64,000 nt of DNA from Janthinobacterium violaceinigrum (lineage in GTDB: Bacteria > Pseudomonadota > Gammaproteobacteria > Burkholderiales > Burkholderiaceae_D). Made by a program: the position numbers and the translations under genes. How positions within the stretch are numbered: position 1 is the stretch's first letter; the number at the start of each line of letters is the position of its first letter. The stretch covers positions 62,001-126,000 of the forward strand of contig NZ_WFLI01000011.1 of assembly GCF_009208555.1 (NCBI RefSeq), read 5' to 3'. This document shows positions 26,988 through 35,164 of this stretch, in pieces. A model generated the notes under the pieces. It was given only the letters and a program-made list of their open reading frames with translations. It was not told the DNA's origin and did not search any database.

Positions 26988-27623
26988 ATGTATCCATATT
27001 CCCGTAGTGTTACCCCCGCCGCCAAAAACCACCTGGAAGCGCAACTGGCTTTTTTCAATGGCCTGTCGAAGTCCCTGTTCCAGTCGGTGCAGCACTTTAA
27101 CGACCTGAACATGCAACTGGCGCAAGGCTTGCTGGAAGAAAGCACGGTCACCAGCCAGAACCTGCTGACGGTCGAGCGCGCCGAAGATGTGTTCCAGGTG
27201 GCTGCCGCAGCGGGCCAGCCAGCCGCCGAGCAACTGCGCAAGTACCAGCAGCAGGTATCGCGCCTGGCCGCCGATACGCAGGTCGAACTGGCCAATGTGG
27301 CAGAGCGGCATGTGAATGAAACGAGCCGTACCGCCAAGGCGCTGGCCGAGGAAGTGGCCCGTACGGCTTCGGAAGAAACGGAGAAAAACGTGCGCAAGCA
27401 ACAGGAAGCCATGCAGCGCATTGCCGAACCGTTCCAGGCCTACCATCAAAACGGCGCCAACCGCGACCAGCAGCGTGGCGCGAGCCGTGACGGCCAAAGC
27501 CTGCAAAGCGCCGGCCAGCAGGGCAGCCAGCAGTCGGCCGGCAGCGAAAGCTCGGTCAGCGGCAGCGTATCGCAAGCCGGCTCCGCACAAAGCAAAAGCA
27601 GCAGCGCCAGCCGTAAAGAGTAA
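26988..27623 (+). CDS. phaP: phasin (PHB granule-associated protein)
   Basis: 211 residues. The phasin domain (about residues 10-110) has the usual amphipathic helix pattern: NHLEAQLAFFNGLSKSLFQS and HFNDLNMQLAQGLLEESTVT. A polar, Ser/Gln-rich C-terminal tail follows (QSLQSAGQQGSQQSAGS region). Phasins coat polyhydroxybutyrate granules and control their size. The start at 26988 is set by GAGG six bases upstream; a longer frame begins 12 bases earlier without such a site. A terminator follows about 180 bases later. Confidence 0.9.
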   Translation: MYPYSRSVTPAAKNHLEAQLAFFNGLSKSLFQSVQHFNDLNMQLAQGLLEESTVTSQNLLTVERAEDVFQVAAAAGQPAAEQLRKYQQQVSRLAADTQVELANVAERHVNETSRTAKALAEEVARTASEETEKNVRKQQEAMQRIAEPFQAYHQNGANRDQQRGASRDGQSLQSAGQQGSQQSAGSESSVSGSVSQAGSAQSKSSSASRKE

Positions 27624-27805
27624 GCGGGCCGTTGCTGGCGGCTGATCCGCATCCTGGGCGCTGAGCCCCTGGTTAGAGCCTCGCGGTAGAGCCCCGGGTG
27701 ATAGCCCTGCGATGCGGCTGGCCGTCACGCAGCGTGGTGCTGCTGGTGGCGCCATTCATGCAGCCATCCGTGCTGCCATTCATTGCGTTATTGGTCCGGG
27801 CAGAG

Positions 27806-27833
27806 CGCCCGTCCTTCAGGGGACGGGCGTTTT
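27806..27833 (+). terminator. intrinsic terminator downstream of the phasin gene
   Basis: CGCCCGTCC (27806-27814) pairs perfectly with GGACGGGCG (27821-27829) around a 6-base loop, followed by TTTT (27830-27833) on the plus strand. It also sits beyond the hydrolase gene on the other strand, where the downstream side lacks a T-run. Confidence 0.85.
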
Positions 27834-27901
27834 GTCGTGGGGCGCCTTGTACACCGCCGCAGCCTGGGGGGCGGTGCCTTGCTTCGACGCAGGACTGTGT
27901 G

Positions 27902-27991
27902 CCGTTGCAGGACCTTGTTCCGTTGCAGAAGCATGTTCCGTTGCAGAGCCTTGTACCGTTGCAGGACTTTACTCCGTGACAGCGCTTTGCG
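27902..27991. repeat. 18-bp tandem repeat at the hydrolase 3' end
   Basis: Five units of 18 bp begin at 27902, 27920, 27938, 27956 and 27974, with consensus CCGTTGCAGNNCTTGTT. On the minus strand they code for hexapeptides of the type S/G-P/S-A-T-E-Q/H. The hydrolase stop codon (27969-27971) lies inside the array, and the reading frame continues openly to 27816. Confidence 0.85.
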
Positions 27992-28922
27992 GCGTGGCGG
28001 GGCTTTTCGGCAAGACCATGGCTTGCGGCGTCAGCGCGGTCTCCACCTTGCTGTTGGCATCGATAAAAGCGCTCACAGCGTCGAGCGTGGGGGCCAGCAT
28101 GCGCAAGGGGCTGGCCAGCGAGGCGACCAGGGTGGTATGGCTGACCTTGTCGAAATATGTTTCTGTCACGGGCCGTTGCTGCGCCCGCAAAGCCTGGGCC
28201 AGGCCACCTGTGTTGCGTTGTGGATTGACCAGCTTGTCCCGGCCAGGCAGGGGCGCGATCAGCAGGGCGGGCGGGGCCTCGGCAGTCACGTGATGGATGG
28301 GCTGCGAAGAGGCGGGCGTGTCCGGGTAAAAGAAGACGGGCCGGGTGGTGGTGTTTTCGATGGGCAGGAAATCATAGGGGCCGGCCAGGCCTATCCAGCC
28401 GCGCAAGTCGTGCGGGTGCATGCCGTGGCGCGCCAGCAGGCTGGCGTCGAGCGCCACCATCGCCGCATTGTAGGCGCCCGCGCTATGGCCCATCACGAAC
28501 AGGCGCGCGGGATCGCCGCCATGGCGGCTGGACTCCATCGCGGCCCAGGCCACGGCGCGGGCCGCATCCTGCAAGATTTCGGGGTAGTGCACCTCCGGAT
28601 ACAGCCGGTAGTCGGCGATCACGGCCAGGTAGCCGCGCGCGGCGAGCGCGTGGCCCACGAAGGCGTAGTCGGCGCGTTCACCCGTCGTCCAGTTGCCGCC
28701 ATAAAAGAACACCACCACGGGCACGGGCCCCGTACGGATCTTGGGGGCGTAGACATCGAGTTTTTGCCGTGGCAAGGGACCGTAGGCCAGGTCCCGCGTC
28801 ACTTGCGAGGCGCTGCCGGACGACAAGGCATTGATGGCCGTCAAGGGCGAGCAGGCGGCCAGGCCGGCAGCCAGCGGGATGGCTGCCAGCAAGCCGAGCA
28901 AGGTGGTGCGCAGGATCGTCAT
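27969..28922 (-). CDS. alpha/beta-hydrolase lipoprotein (BD-FAE-like), apparently shortened tail
   Basis: 317 residues. The signal peptide ends in a lipobox LAAC (about residue 22), so the protein is probably anchored to a membrane. The hydrolase domain has VVVFFYGGNWTTGERADY (in place of the usual HGGxW oxyanion motif), the nucleophile GHSAGAYNA, an FLPIE region and the late His in KVSHTTL. Such enzymes hydrolyse esters, including feruloyl-type esters. The start at 28922 has AGGAG five bases upstream. The C-terminus ends inside a hexapeptide repeat that continues in frame past the TAA for 50 more codons, suggesting CAA to TAA mutation. Confidence 0.85.
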   Translation of the reverse strand: MTILRTTLLGLLAAIPLAAGLAACSPLTAINALSSGSASQVTRDLAYGPLPRQKLDVYAPKIRTGPVPVVVFFYGGNWTTGERADYAFVGHALAARGYLAVIADYRLYPEVHYPEILQDAARAVAWAAMESSRHGGDPARLFVMGHSAGAYNAAMVALDASLLARHGMHPHDLRGWIGLAGPYDFLPIENTTTRPVFFYPDTPASSQPIHHVTAEAPPALLIAPLPGRDKLVNPQRNTGGLAQALRAQQRPVTETYFDKVSHTTLVASLASPLRMLAPTLDAVSAFIDANSKVETALTPQAMVLPKSPATPQSAVTE

Positions 28923-29027
28923 GCCAGCTCCTGATTCTGATGAATGATGTTTGCAGTGTAGGCCAGGCAGGGCAGGGCGCGCACGGGGAAGTTGCAATTT
29001 GGCATAGATAACGGTTGCATGCGTCAA

Positions 29028-29918
29028 TTAATCCTGTAACAGCCACTTGCGTGCCGTGGCGATGACGGCATCGGACAAGGTGCGCGTGAGGGGTGTCTGG
29101 ATATCCCAGGCGTGCCAGGTCAGGGGCACATCGAGTGCCTGTCCGGCCGCCACGTCGACCAGCCTGCCGGCCGCCAGCGCCGTTTCCGCCTGCAGCAGGG
29201 GCACCATGCCATAGGCATAGCCCGCTTCGATGAAGCGCACGAAGTCGCGCGCGGAACCGAGCACATGGTGCGGATAGCGGCCCGTGTAGCCGAGGCGGTG
29301 CTGCAGGTAGCGCTCGTGCAGCGCATCCTTGCTGCCAAACGTGATGGCGGGCGCCTGGCTGACGGCCTCTACCGTAAAACCCTGGGGAAACCATTGCTGC
29401 GCGAACGCGGGCGACGCCACGCACAGGTAGCGCATGCCGCCCAGCGGCGTGGCCGTGGTGCCGGCCACCAGGTCGTTGGCGCTGGTGACGCAGGCAAATA
29501 CGCGTCCTTCGCGCAGCTGGCTCAGGGTGTGGTCCTGGTCGTCGAGGCGGATATCGAGCAGGCATGACGGCGGCGTCAGCAGCGGCCCCAGCGCTTCCGG
29601 AATCCAGGTGGCGGCGCTGTCCGCGTTGACGGCAATGGCCAGCTCCGGCAATTGCGTGGTGGGGCCGGGCTGGGCGTCGAGCGCCGCTTCGAGCAGCTTG
29701 ACTTGCCGGTAATGGGCGATCAGGCGCTGGCCCGCTTCCGTGGGCAGGGGCGGGTGGCTGCGGATGATCAGCAGGGTGCCTTCCAGGTTTTCCAGGGTGC
29801 GGATGCGCTGCGACACGGCCGGCTGGCTGATCGCCAGCGCCTGCGCGGCCTTTTCAAAGCTGCCCAGGCCGATCACGGCGTCGAGGGCGGCCAATCCACG
29901 GTAATCGACGACGCGCAT
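29028..29918 (-). CDS. argP: LysR-family regulator ArgP
   Basis: 296 residues. The N-terminal helix-turn-helix reads YRGLAALDAVIGLGSFEKAA and SQPAVSQRIRTLE, and the effector domain follows from about 90. This matches ArgP/LysG, regulators that sense lysine or arginine and control a divergent amino-acid exporter. The exporter gene of the LysE family lies 205 bases away on the other strand, which is the classic arrangement and strongly supports the call. Confidence 0.9.
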   Translation of the reverse strand: MRVVDYRGLAALDAVIGLGSFEKAAQALAISQPAVSQRIRTLENLEGTLLIIRSHPPLPTEAGQRLIAHYRQVKLLEAALDAQPGPTTQLPELAIAVNADSAATWIPEALGPLLTPPSCLLDIRLDDQDHTLSQLREGRVFACVTSANDLVAGTTATPLGGMRYLCVASPAFAQQWFPQGFTVEAVSQAPAITFGSKDALHERYLQHRLGYTGRYPHHVLGSARDFVRFIEAGYAYGMVPLLQAETALAAGRLVDVAAGQALDVPLTWHAWDIQTPLTRTLSDAVIATARKWLLQD

Positions 29919-30003
29919 AAGAAACTCTTATATATGGTTAGAATCATTCATTATACTTATATTTACTTTTTCTTTACACTGTTGAAATAGGGTAACAACT
30001 CCA

Positions 30004-30077
30004 CTCTGCCGCGCGGTCCTGCTGGTACCGCCTCACCCTCCACCTACCTTTTGATGCCTTTGCCGCTAGCGGCAGAG
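30004..30077 (+). promoter_or_regulatory. leader of the LysE-type exporter gene with alternative stems
   Basis: CTCTGCCGC (30004-30012) can pair with GCGGCAGAG (30069-30077). The second arm also overlaps a local 14-bp palindrome TGCCGCTAGCGGCA (30061-30074), so the two structures are mutually exclusive. This could be a leader switch, or simply the ArgP target region. No known riboswitch class was recognised. Confidence 0.4.
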
Positions 30078-30123
30078 CGTGGGCGGCCGTGCGCGTGATG
30101 GAAAGCAATAGAAAGGAATGATG

Positions 30124-30729
30124 ATGGATAGCGCAATTTTCTTGAAAGGCATGGGGCTCGGAGCGAGCCTGATCGTGGCCATCGGCACGCAAAACGCATT
30201 CTTGCTCAAACAGGGCTTGAAGCGCCACTACGTGCTCACCTGCATCCTGGTTTGCCTGGTGTGCGACGCCATCCTGATCACGGCCGGCGTGGCCGGCATG
30301 GGCACTTTCATTGCCGACAACCCTAATTTCCTGCTGTGGGCCAAGGCCGGCGGTGCCACCTTCCTGATCGCCTATGGCTTGCGTGCGGCCAAGTCCGCCT
30401 GGCGCCCCACGGCCATGACGGTGTCGGCGGCCAAGTCGCCCGAAGGCTACTGGGCCGTGATCGGCGCGGCGCTGGCGTTCAGCCTGCTGAACCCGCACGC
30501 CTTCCTCGATACGGTCATCCTGCTCGGTTCGATCGGCGGCCAACATGAAGGCGTGGGACGCTTCTACTTTGCCGGCGGCGCCATCATGGCGTCGGCCCTG
30601 TGGTTCTTCCTGCTGGGCTTTGGCGCCCGCTACCTGGCGCCCGTGTTTGCCAAGCCCATGGCCTGGCGCGTGCTCGACGGCATCATCGCCCTCGTGATGT
30701 GGGCCATCGCCGCCTCGCTGTTCCTGTAA
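30124..30729 (+). CDS. LysE/ArgO-family amino-acid exporter
   Basis: 201 residues with about six hydrophobic segments: LGASLIVAIGTQNAFLLKQG and YVLTCILVCLVCDAILIT at the start, then ALAFSLLNPHAFLDTVILLG, the family-typical NPHA motif, in the middle. It probably exports basic amino acids such as arginine or lysine under ArgP control. Three in-frame ATGs stand together; the third (30124) has AAAGG seven bases upstream and was chosen. The stop is only four bases from the convergent dehydrogenase gene. Confidence 0.9.
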   Translation: MDSAIFLKGMGLGASLIVAIGTQNAFLLKQGLKRHYVLTCILVCLVCDAILITAGVAGMGTFIADNPNFLLWAKAGGATFLIAYGLRAAKSAWRPTAMTVSAAKSPEGYWAVIGAALAFSLLNPHAFLDTVILLGSIGGQHEGVGRFYFAGGAIMASALWFFLLGFGARYLAPVFAKPMAWRVLDGIIALVMWAIAASLFL

Positions 30730-30733
30730 AGCA

Positions 30734-32155
30734 TCAACGCGTGAGGAAGGCCAGCACGCGGCTGGCCAGCTTGCCGTACGGCGGCCACAGCAGTTTTAGC
30801 GTGCTGAAGCGGGCCTGGTAGAACACGGGCCGCAGCTTGCTGAAGGTGTGAAAACCTTCGACGCCGTGGTAGTGGCCCATGCCGGACTCGCCCACGCCGC
30901 CGAACGGCAAGTCGTGCTGGCCCACGTGGAACAGGGCGTCGTTGACGGACACGCCGCCCGACATCACGCGGTCGATCAGCAACTGCACCGTGCGGGCCTG
31001 CTTGCTGAACGGATAAATGGCCAGCGGGCGCGGTCCCGCATTGATGCTGTCGATCACGGTATCCAGGTTCGCATAGCCGCGCAGCGGCAGGATGGGACCG
31101 AAGATTTCGCGCGTGAGCAGCAGGCAGTCCTCGGGAGCGTCGAGCACGATGTGCGGCGCGATCTTGCGCGTGGCCCGGTCGTGGCTTGGGCCCGGCAACA
31201 GCGAAATCACTTGCGCGCCCCGTGCGCGCGCTTCGTCGAGCGCCTGCAGCAGGCGTTCAAAGGCGGCCTCGTCGATGATGGAAGTGTAGTCGGGCGTGTC
31301 CAGCCGCGGGTAGCGCGTGGGCACGATCTGGCGCGCATGCTCGACGAAAGCGGCGATGCCCGCTTCGGGCAGCCAGGCATGGTCGACGCTGGTGCAGATT
31401 TGCCCCGCGTTCAGGAACTTGACGAACAAGATGCGTTCGGCAGCCGTGCGCAAGTCGAAATCGGCGCAGACGATGGCCGGCGCCTTGCCGCCCAGTTCCA
31501 GGGTGACGGGGCACAGATTGTGCGCGGCGGCCGCCATGACGGCCCGGCCCGTCTGGCCGGACCCTGTAAACAACAGGTGGTCGAACGGCAGTTGCGAAAA
31601 AGCGATGCCCACGCCGCCCGTTTCATCAAAAAACTGCAATTTTTCCCGCGGAAAATAAGCGGGCATCCTGTCGATCAGCAGCCGGGCCAGGTGGCGCGAG
31701 TTTTCGCTCATCTTGACCATGGCGCGGTTGCCGGCGGCGAAGATGTAGGTCAGAGGCACCAGGCTCAGGTTGACGGGGAAATTCCACGGCACGATGACGC
31801 CCACCACGCCCAGCGGCTGCGGAATCACGCGGTTGCGGGCGCCAAGGAAATTGCGCCAGTCCACGCCACGGCGCTGTGGCCGCATCCATTTTTTCAAATG
31901 TTTCAGGACGTGGTCGATGCCGTCGATGGCGGGAAAGATCTCTGCCAGCAAGGTTTCGTGCCGGGAACGGTTGCCGTAATCGGCGCTGATCGCCTCGCAC
32001 AGCGCTTCCTTGTGGTCGCGGATGAAGCGCTGCAAGGTTTGCAGGTCGCGCCTGCGCTCGGCAAGCGTGGGCACGGGATGGGCCAGGTAGGCGGCGCGCT
32101 GGCGTGCCAAGGTGGCGTCGAGCGCAGCGTGCGCCGGGGGAGCGGTCATGTGCAT
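30734..32155 (-). CDS. calB: coniferyl aldehyde dehydrogenase
   Basis: 473 residues, aldehyde dehydrogenase fold. PWNFPVNLSLVPLTYIFAAG is the cofactor-binding entrance, LFTGSGQTGRAVM the dinucleotide loop, TLELGGKAP holds the general base Glu, and LNAGQICTSVDH the catalytic Cys. The overall shape, including WMRPQRRGVDW and the YHGVEGFHTFSKLRPV end, matches coniferyl aldehyde dehydrogenases, which oxidise lignin-type aldehydes to acids with NAD. AAGGA lies six bases before the start at 32155. No other lignin gene is adjacent, so the physiological substrate is uncertain. Confidence 0.87.
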   Translation of the reverse strand: MHMTAPPAHAALDATLARQRAAYLAHPVPTLAERRRDLQTLQRFIRDHKEALCEAISADYGNRSRHETLLAEIFPAIDGIDHVLKHLKKWMRPQRRGVDWRNFLGARNRVIPQPLGVVGVIVPWNFPVNLSLVPLTYIFAAGNRAMVKMSENSRHLARLLIDRMPAYFPREKLQFFDETGGVGIAFSQLPFDHLLFTGSGQTGRAVMAAAAHNLCPVTLELGGKAPAIVCADFDLRTAAERILFVKFLNAGQICTSVDHAWLPEAGIAAFVEHARQIVPTRYPRLDTPDYTSIIDEAAFERLLQALDEARARGAQVISLLPGPSHDRATRKIAPHIVLDAPEDCLLLTREIFGPILPLRGYANLDTVIDSINAGPRPLAIYPFSKQARTVQLLIDRVMSGGVSVNDALFHVGQHDLPFGGVGESGMGHYHGVEGFHTFSKLRPVFYQARFSTLKLLWPPYGKLASRVLAFLTR

Positions 32156-32345
32156 GGGTTTCCTTGCGTGGGCTGGCAGTGTCGTCCCGGGCAGGGGACG
32201 GCAATCCGATAATGATGCATATTACGCAGTATTTATGGCCAGGCAACAATTATCCGCTGTCAATCGTGCGCGGCGGCCCTGAGGGCACACGAATCGCCGT
32301 AGAATGCCTGTTTGCCGACTCAACCTGCTTGCATTCAGGAATGCC

Positions 32346-32798
32346 ATGACCTCGACCACGCCCGATTCCCTGCACATCGTTTGCCCCCATTGCGACGCCG
32401 TCAACCGCTTGCCCCATGCCCGGCTGGGCGAGCAGCCCACCTGCGGCAAGTGCCAGAAGGAGCTATTCATGGGGCAGCCCGTGGACCTGGCCAGCGCCCG
32501 TTTCCTCAAGCATATCGAACGCAGCGACATTCCCGTGCTGGTGGACTTCTGGGCGCCGTGGTGCGGTCCCTGCCGCAGTATGGCGCCATTCTATGTGCAG
32601 GCCGCCAAGATCCTGGAACCGGCGTTTCGCGTCGTGAAGGTGAATACGGAGGCGTCGCCGGACCTGGGCAGCCGTTTCAATATCCGCAGCATTCCCACCC
32701 TGGCCCTGTTTCGCAAGGGCGTGGAAGTGGCGCGCCAGCCGGGCGCCATCGATGCGCAAGCCATCGTCGCGTGGGCGAGGGACAAGGCGCGGTTCTAG
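32346..32798 (+). CDS. trxC: thioredoxin 2
   Basis: 150 residues. An N-terminal zinc-binding domain has two CxxC pairs (CPHC at 13-16, CGKC at 33-36), followed by a thioredoxin domain with the active site WCGPC (72-76) and the cis-proline region SIPTLALF. It reduces protein disulfides in the cytoplasm and is often induced by oxidative stress. The start at 32346 begins MTSTTPDSLHIVCPHC; a longer upstream frame was rejected because the zinc domain starts here. Confidence 0.93.
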   Translation: MTSTTPDSLHIVCPHCDAVNRLPHARLGEQPTCGKCQKELFMGQPVDLASARFLKHIERSDIPVLVDFWAPWCGPCRSMAPFYVQAAKILEPAFRVVKVNTEASPDLGSRFNIRSIPTLALFRKGVEVARQPGAIDAQAIVAWARDKARF

Positions 32799-32838
32799 GC
32801 GCATGGGAAAGCCGTTCAGGTTTTCCATTTGACATTCA

Positions 32839-32867
32839 ATATGGTGCCATATTATATTGCGCCATAT
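32839..32867 (+). promoter_or_regulatory. paired operators overlapping the MarR-type start codon
   Basis: ATATGGTGCCATAT (32839-32852) and ATATTGCGCCATAT (32854-32867) lie in direct repeat, 15 bp apart. Each is a near-palindrome. The second runs into the ATG at 32866. The layout fits autorepression by the MarR-family protein encoded immediately downstream. Confidence 0.65.
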
Positions 32868-33390
32868 GATAAAACTCGAACAGAAATACACGGCCCTGCT
32901 GGGCGACGTGCAGCGCCGCGCCATCGGCGGGGGCGTGCCCGCAGCCATGGGGCAGTTGCGCCTGTGCTTTGAATTGCTGGGCCTTGCATCCGCCATCGAT
33001 GGCGATTGCGCCACGCGCCTGGGCCGGCACGGCTTGTCGGAGGGCAAGTTTGTCTTGCTGTTCCTGCTGCGCGACGCGCCCAAGGGACTCTCGCCGCACG
33101 AACTGGCCGAGCGGGCCGGCGTGACGCGCGGCACCATCACGGGCTTGCTCGACGGCCTGGAGCGCGACGGCTTCCTGGCCCGCCACGCGGACCAGCTCGA
33201 CCGGCGCAAGCTGCTGGTACGCCTGAGCGCCAAAGGTGAAGCGGCGGCCGCGACCCTGGTTGATGAACATGCGCAATGGATCGCCAGCCTGTTTGCCGAT
33301 TTCACGCAGCAAGAAATGCAGTTGCTGAGTTCGCTGCTGGAAAAAGCCTGGCGCAAGACGGACAGCGGCGACACGCAGGGCGCGCCATGA
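32866..33390 (+). CDS. MarR-family transcriptional regulator
   Basis: 174 residues. A winged helix occupies about residues 50-120: LSPHELAERAGVTRGTITGL and LEREGFLARH-type wing (here LERDGFLARHADQLDRRKLL). MarR proteins usually repress their own operon and respond to small aromatic or oxidant signals. The ATG at 32866 was chosen over a TTG three codons earlier. It overlaps the HEAT-repeat gene as ATGA, so the two are co-translated. Confidence 0.88.
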   Translation: MIKLEQKYTALLGDVQRRAIGGGVPAAMGQLRLCFELLGLASAIDGDCATRLGRHGLSEGKFVLLFLLRDAPKGLSPHELAERAGVTRGTITGLLDGLERDGFLARHADQLDRRKLLVRLSAKGEAAAATLVDEHAQWIASLFADFTQQEMQLLSSLLEKAWRKTDSGDTQGAP

Positions 33391-34133
33391 GCGGCGGCAT
33401 CGCCGACATCGCTCCCGCGCGCCTGGCCCTGCTGAACGGGGGGAGCGTGGCCAGCGCCACCCTGACGGAAGGGCTGGCCATCGATTTCGCCGTGCTGCTG
33501 GCCGCCGCGGTGCCCGGTATCGGCGCCGGCCGGCTGGAGCGCATGCATGCGCACGCGGCGGCCGGCATCACGAGGCGCATGGCGCTGGCGGCGCAATTGC
33601 TGCTGGAAGCCAACGCCGACCTGGCGCCGCTGCAAACGCACCCGTCCGACACGGTGCGGGGCTGGGTCTGCTTTGCCATCGCAGCCCAAACCGGCTTGAC
33701 CTTGCCGCAACTGCTGGCGGCCATGCGGCCACTGGCCGACGACGGGCACTTCGGCGTGCGCGAGTGGGCGTGGCTGGCGCTGCGGCCCCGGCTCGCTGCC
33801 GAGCTCGCGGATGCCATCGCGCTGCTGGTCCCATGGACGGCGGACCCGTCGGAACGAGTGCGCCGCTTTGCCTGCGAAGCGCTGCGCCCGCGCGGCGTGT
33901 GGTGCGCGCATATTGCCCAGCTAAAAGCGCAGCCGCAGCTGGCCTTGCCCCTGTTGCAAGCATTGCGGGTGGACCCGGCCGTTTACGTGCAGGATTCCGT
34001 GGCCAACTGGCTCAACGATGCAGCCAAAAGCCAGCCGGACTGGGTGCGTGCCCTGTGCGCGCACTGGCTGCAGGACAGTGCCAGTGCGGCCACGCAGCGC
34101 ATCTGCAAGCGGGCCCAGCGCTCGCTGGCCTGA
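33387..34133 (+). CDS. HEAT-repeat protein
   Basis: 248 residues, nearly all alpha helical with repeated pairs such as HPSDTVRGWVCFAIAAQTGL, then FGVREWAWLALRPRLAAELA and DPSERVRRFACEALRPRGVW. The spacing of about 35-40 residues fits HEAT or DNA-alkylation-repair-type solenoids. No catalytic residues are visible; it is likely a binding scaffold. The start codon overlaps the MarR stop as ATGA, indicating coupled expression, so it may act with that regulator or under the same signal. Confidence 0.78.
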   Translation: MSGGIADIAPARLALLNGGSVASATLTEGLAIDFAVLLAAAVPGIGAGRLERMHAHAAAGITRRMALAAQLLLEANADLAPLQTHPSDTVRGWVCFAIAAQTGLTLPQLLAAMRPLADDGHFGVREWAWLALRPRLAAELADAIALLVPWTADPSERVRRFACEALRPRGVWCAHIAQLKAQPQLALPLLQALRVDPAVYVQDSVANWLNDAAKSQPDWVRALCAHWLQDSASAATQRICKRAQRSLA

Positions 34134-34157
34134 CGATTGATTACCCAAGGAGCAACC

Positions 34158-34493
34158 ATGCATTATCTGTTGGAACTGTACAGCCCGAAACCCGCCTGGC
34201 TGGCCCTCGACGCCGCTGCGCGTCAGGCGTATTTCGATGCGGTGGGCGCCGGCATGGCGGCCTTGTCCGGCATGGGCGCCGAAGCGCTGGCCATGGGCGC
34301 GCTCGACGGCGGCAAGCTGCACGGAGCGCCGCAGCAATTCTATGCCGTCTGGCGCTTCCCGGACGAGGCGGCACTGGATGCCTTGCTGGCCGGCATCGCC
34401 GCCACGGGCTGGCACGATTACTTCGACACCGTCAATGCGGCGGGACCGGCCGTGGATTTCCCTGCCCACCTGGGCCAGCTGGCAGCGCTCTAG
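34158..34493 (+). CDS. DUF6616-like small protein
   Basis: 111 residues, soluble. It opens MHYLLELYSPKPAWLALDAA and contains YAVWRFPDEAALDALLAGIA and GWHDYFDTVNAAG, a ferredoxin-like alpha/beta pattern similar to small dimeric barrel proteins. The family name is a tentative recall; function is unknown. AAGGAG lies eight bases before the start. It follows the HEAT gene by 24 bases, so it probably belongs to the MarR operon. Confidence 0.65.
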   Translation: MHYLLELYSPKPAWLALDAAARQAYFDAVGAGMAALSGMGAEALAMGALDGGKLHGAPQQFYAVWRFPDEAALDALLAGIAATGWHDYFDTVNAAGPAVDFPAHLGQLAAL

Positions 34494-34570
34494 ACAAACG
34501 GCGCATTTTCGTCGCATCAGGTACAGTTTGCCGTATTGCCATAACGCATCGCTACAATAGCCTGACTGCC

Positions 34571-35164
34571 ATGCCATCCAGACTGCTCTCCACCCTGTTA
34601 TTCGTCCTGTTGCCGCTGGCGCTGCATGCCGCGCCGGCACCCACCCCGCAAGCCCTCGTCGCCGCGGCCCGCAGCCAGGTGGGCGTGACCCTGCAGTACG
34701 ACCCGCGCTATGAACGCCTCGCGTATCCGGGCGGCGACGTGCCGCTCGAGCGGGGCGTGTGCACGGACGTGGTCGTGCGCGCCTACCGCCAGCTGGGGCA
34801 GGACTTGCAGGTGCTGGTGCACGAGGATATGCGCAAGGCGTGGCAGGTGTACCAGCAACAGGGGCGCTGGCAGATGAAGGCGCCGGACCGCAATATCGAC
34901 CACCGCCGCGTGCCGAACCTGGGCACCTACTTTGCCCGCCATGGCACCAGCTTGCCGCCAAGCAAGGAAGCGCACGCTTACCGCGCAGGGGACATCGTCA
35001 CCTGGCGTTTGCCGCGCAACCTCACGCATATCGGCATCGTCAGCGACAAGCAGTCGTGGGGCGGCGTGCCGCTCATCATCCACAACATCGGCGAGGGCGC
35101 GCGCGAGGAAAATATCCTGTTCAGCTATCCGATTACGGGACACTATCGCTGGCAGCCCCGCTGA
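34571..35164 (+). CDS. exported DUF1287 protein
   Basis: 197 residues. A signal peptide of about 21 residues (LLFVLLPLALHAAPAP) precedes the domain: ARSQVGVTLQYDPRYERLAY, GDVPLERGVCTDVVVRAYRQ, and the late GDIVTWRLPRNLTHIGIVSD and HNIGEGAREENIL. The conserved Cys and His positions resemble an NlpC/P60-type fold, and a role at the cell wall is inferred. The 3' end overlaps the convergent MocR gene by 32 bases. Confidence 0.85.
   Translation: MPSRLLSTLLFVLLPLALHAAPAPTPQALVAAARSQVGVTLQYDPRYERLAYPGGDVPLERGVCTDVVVRAYRQLGQDLQVLVHEDMRKAWQVYQQQGRWQMKAPDRNIDHRRVPNLGTYFARHGTSLPPSKEAHAYRAGDIVTWRLPRNLTHIGIVSDKQSWGGVPLIIHNIGEGAREENILFSYPITGHYRWQPR

Noticed and set aside
27902..27991. Repeat array as CRISPR
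   Set aside because: Units are 18 bp in direct tandem with no spacers and they encode hexapeptides in frame.
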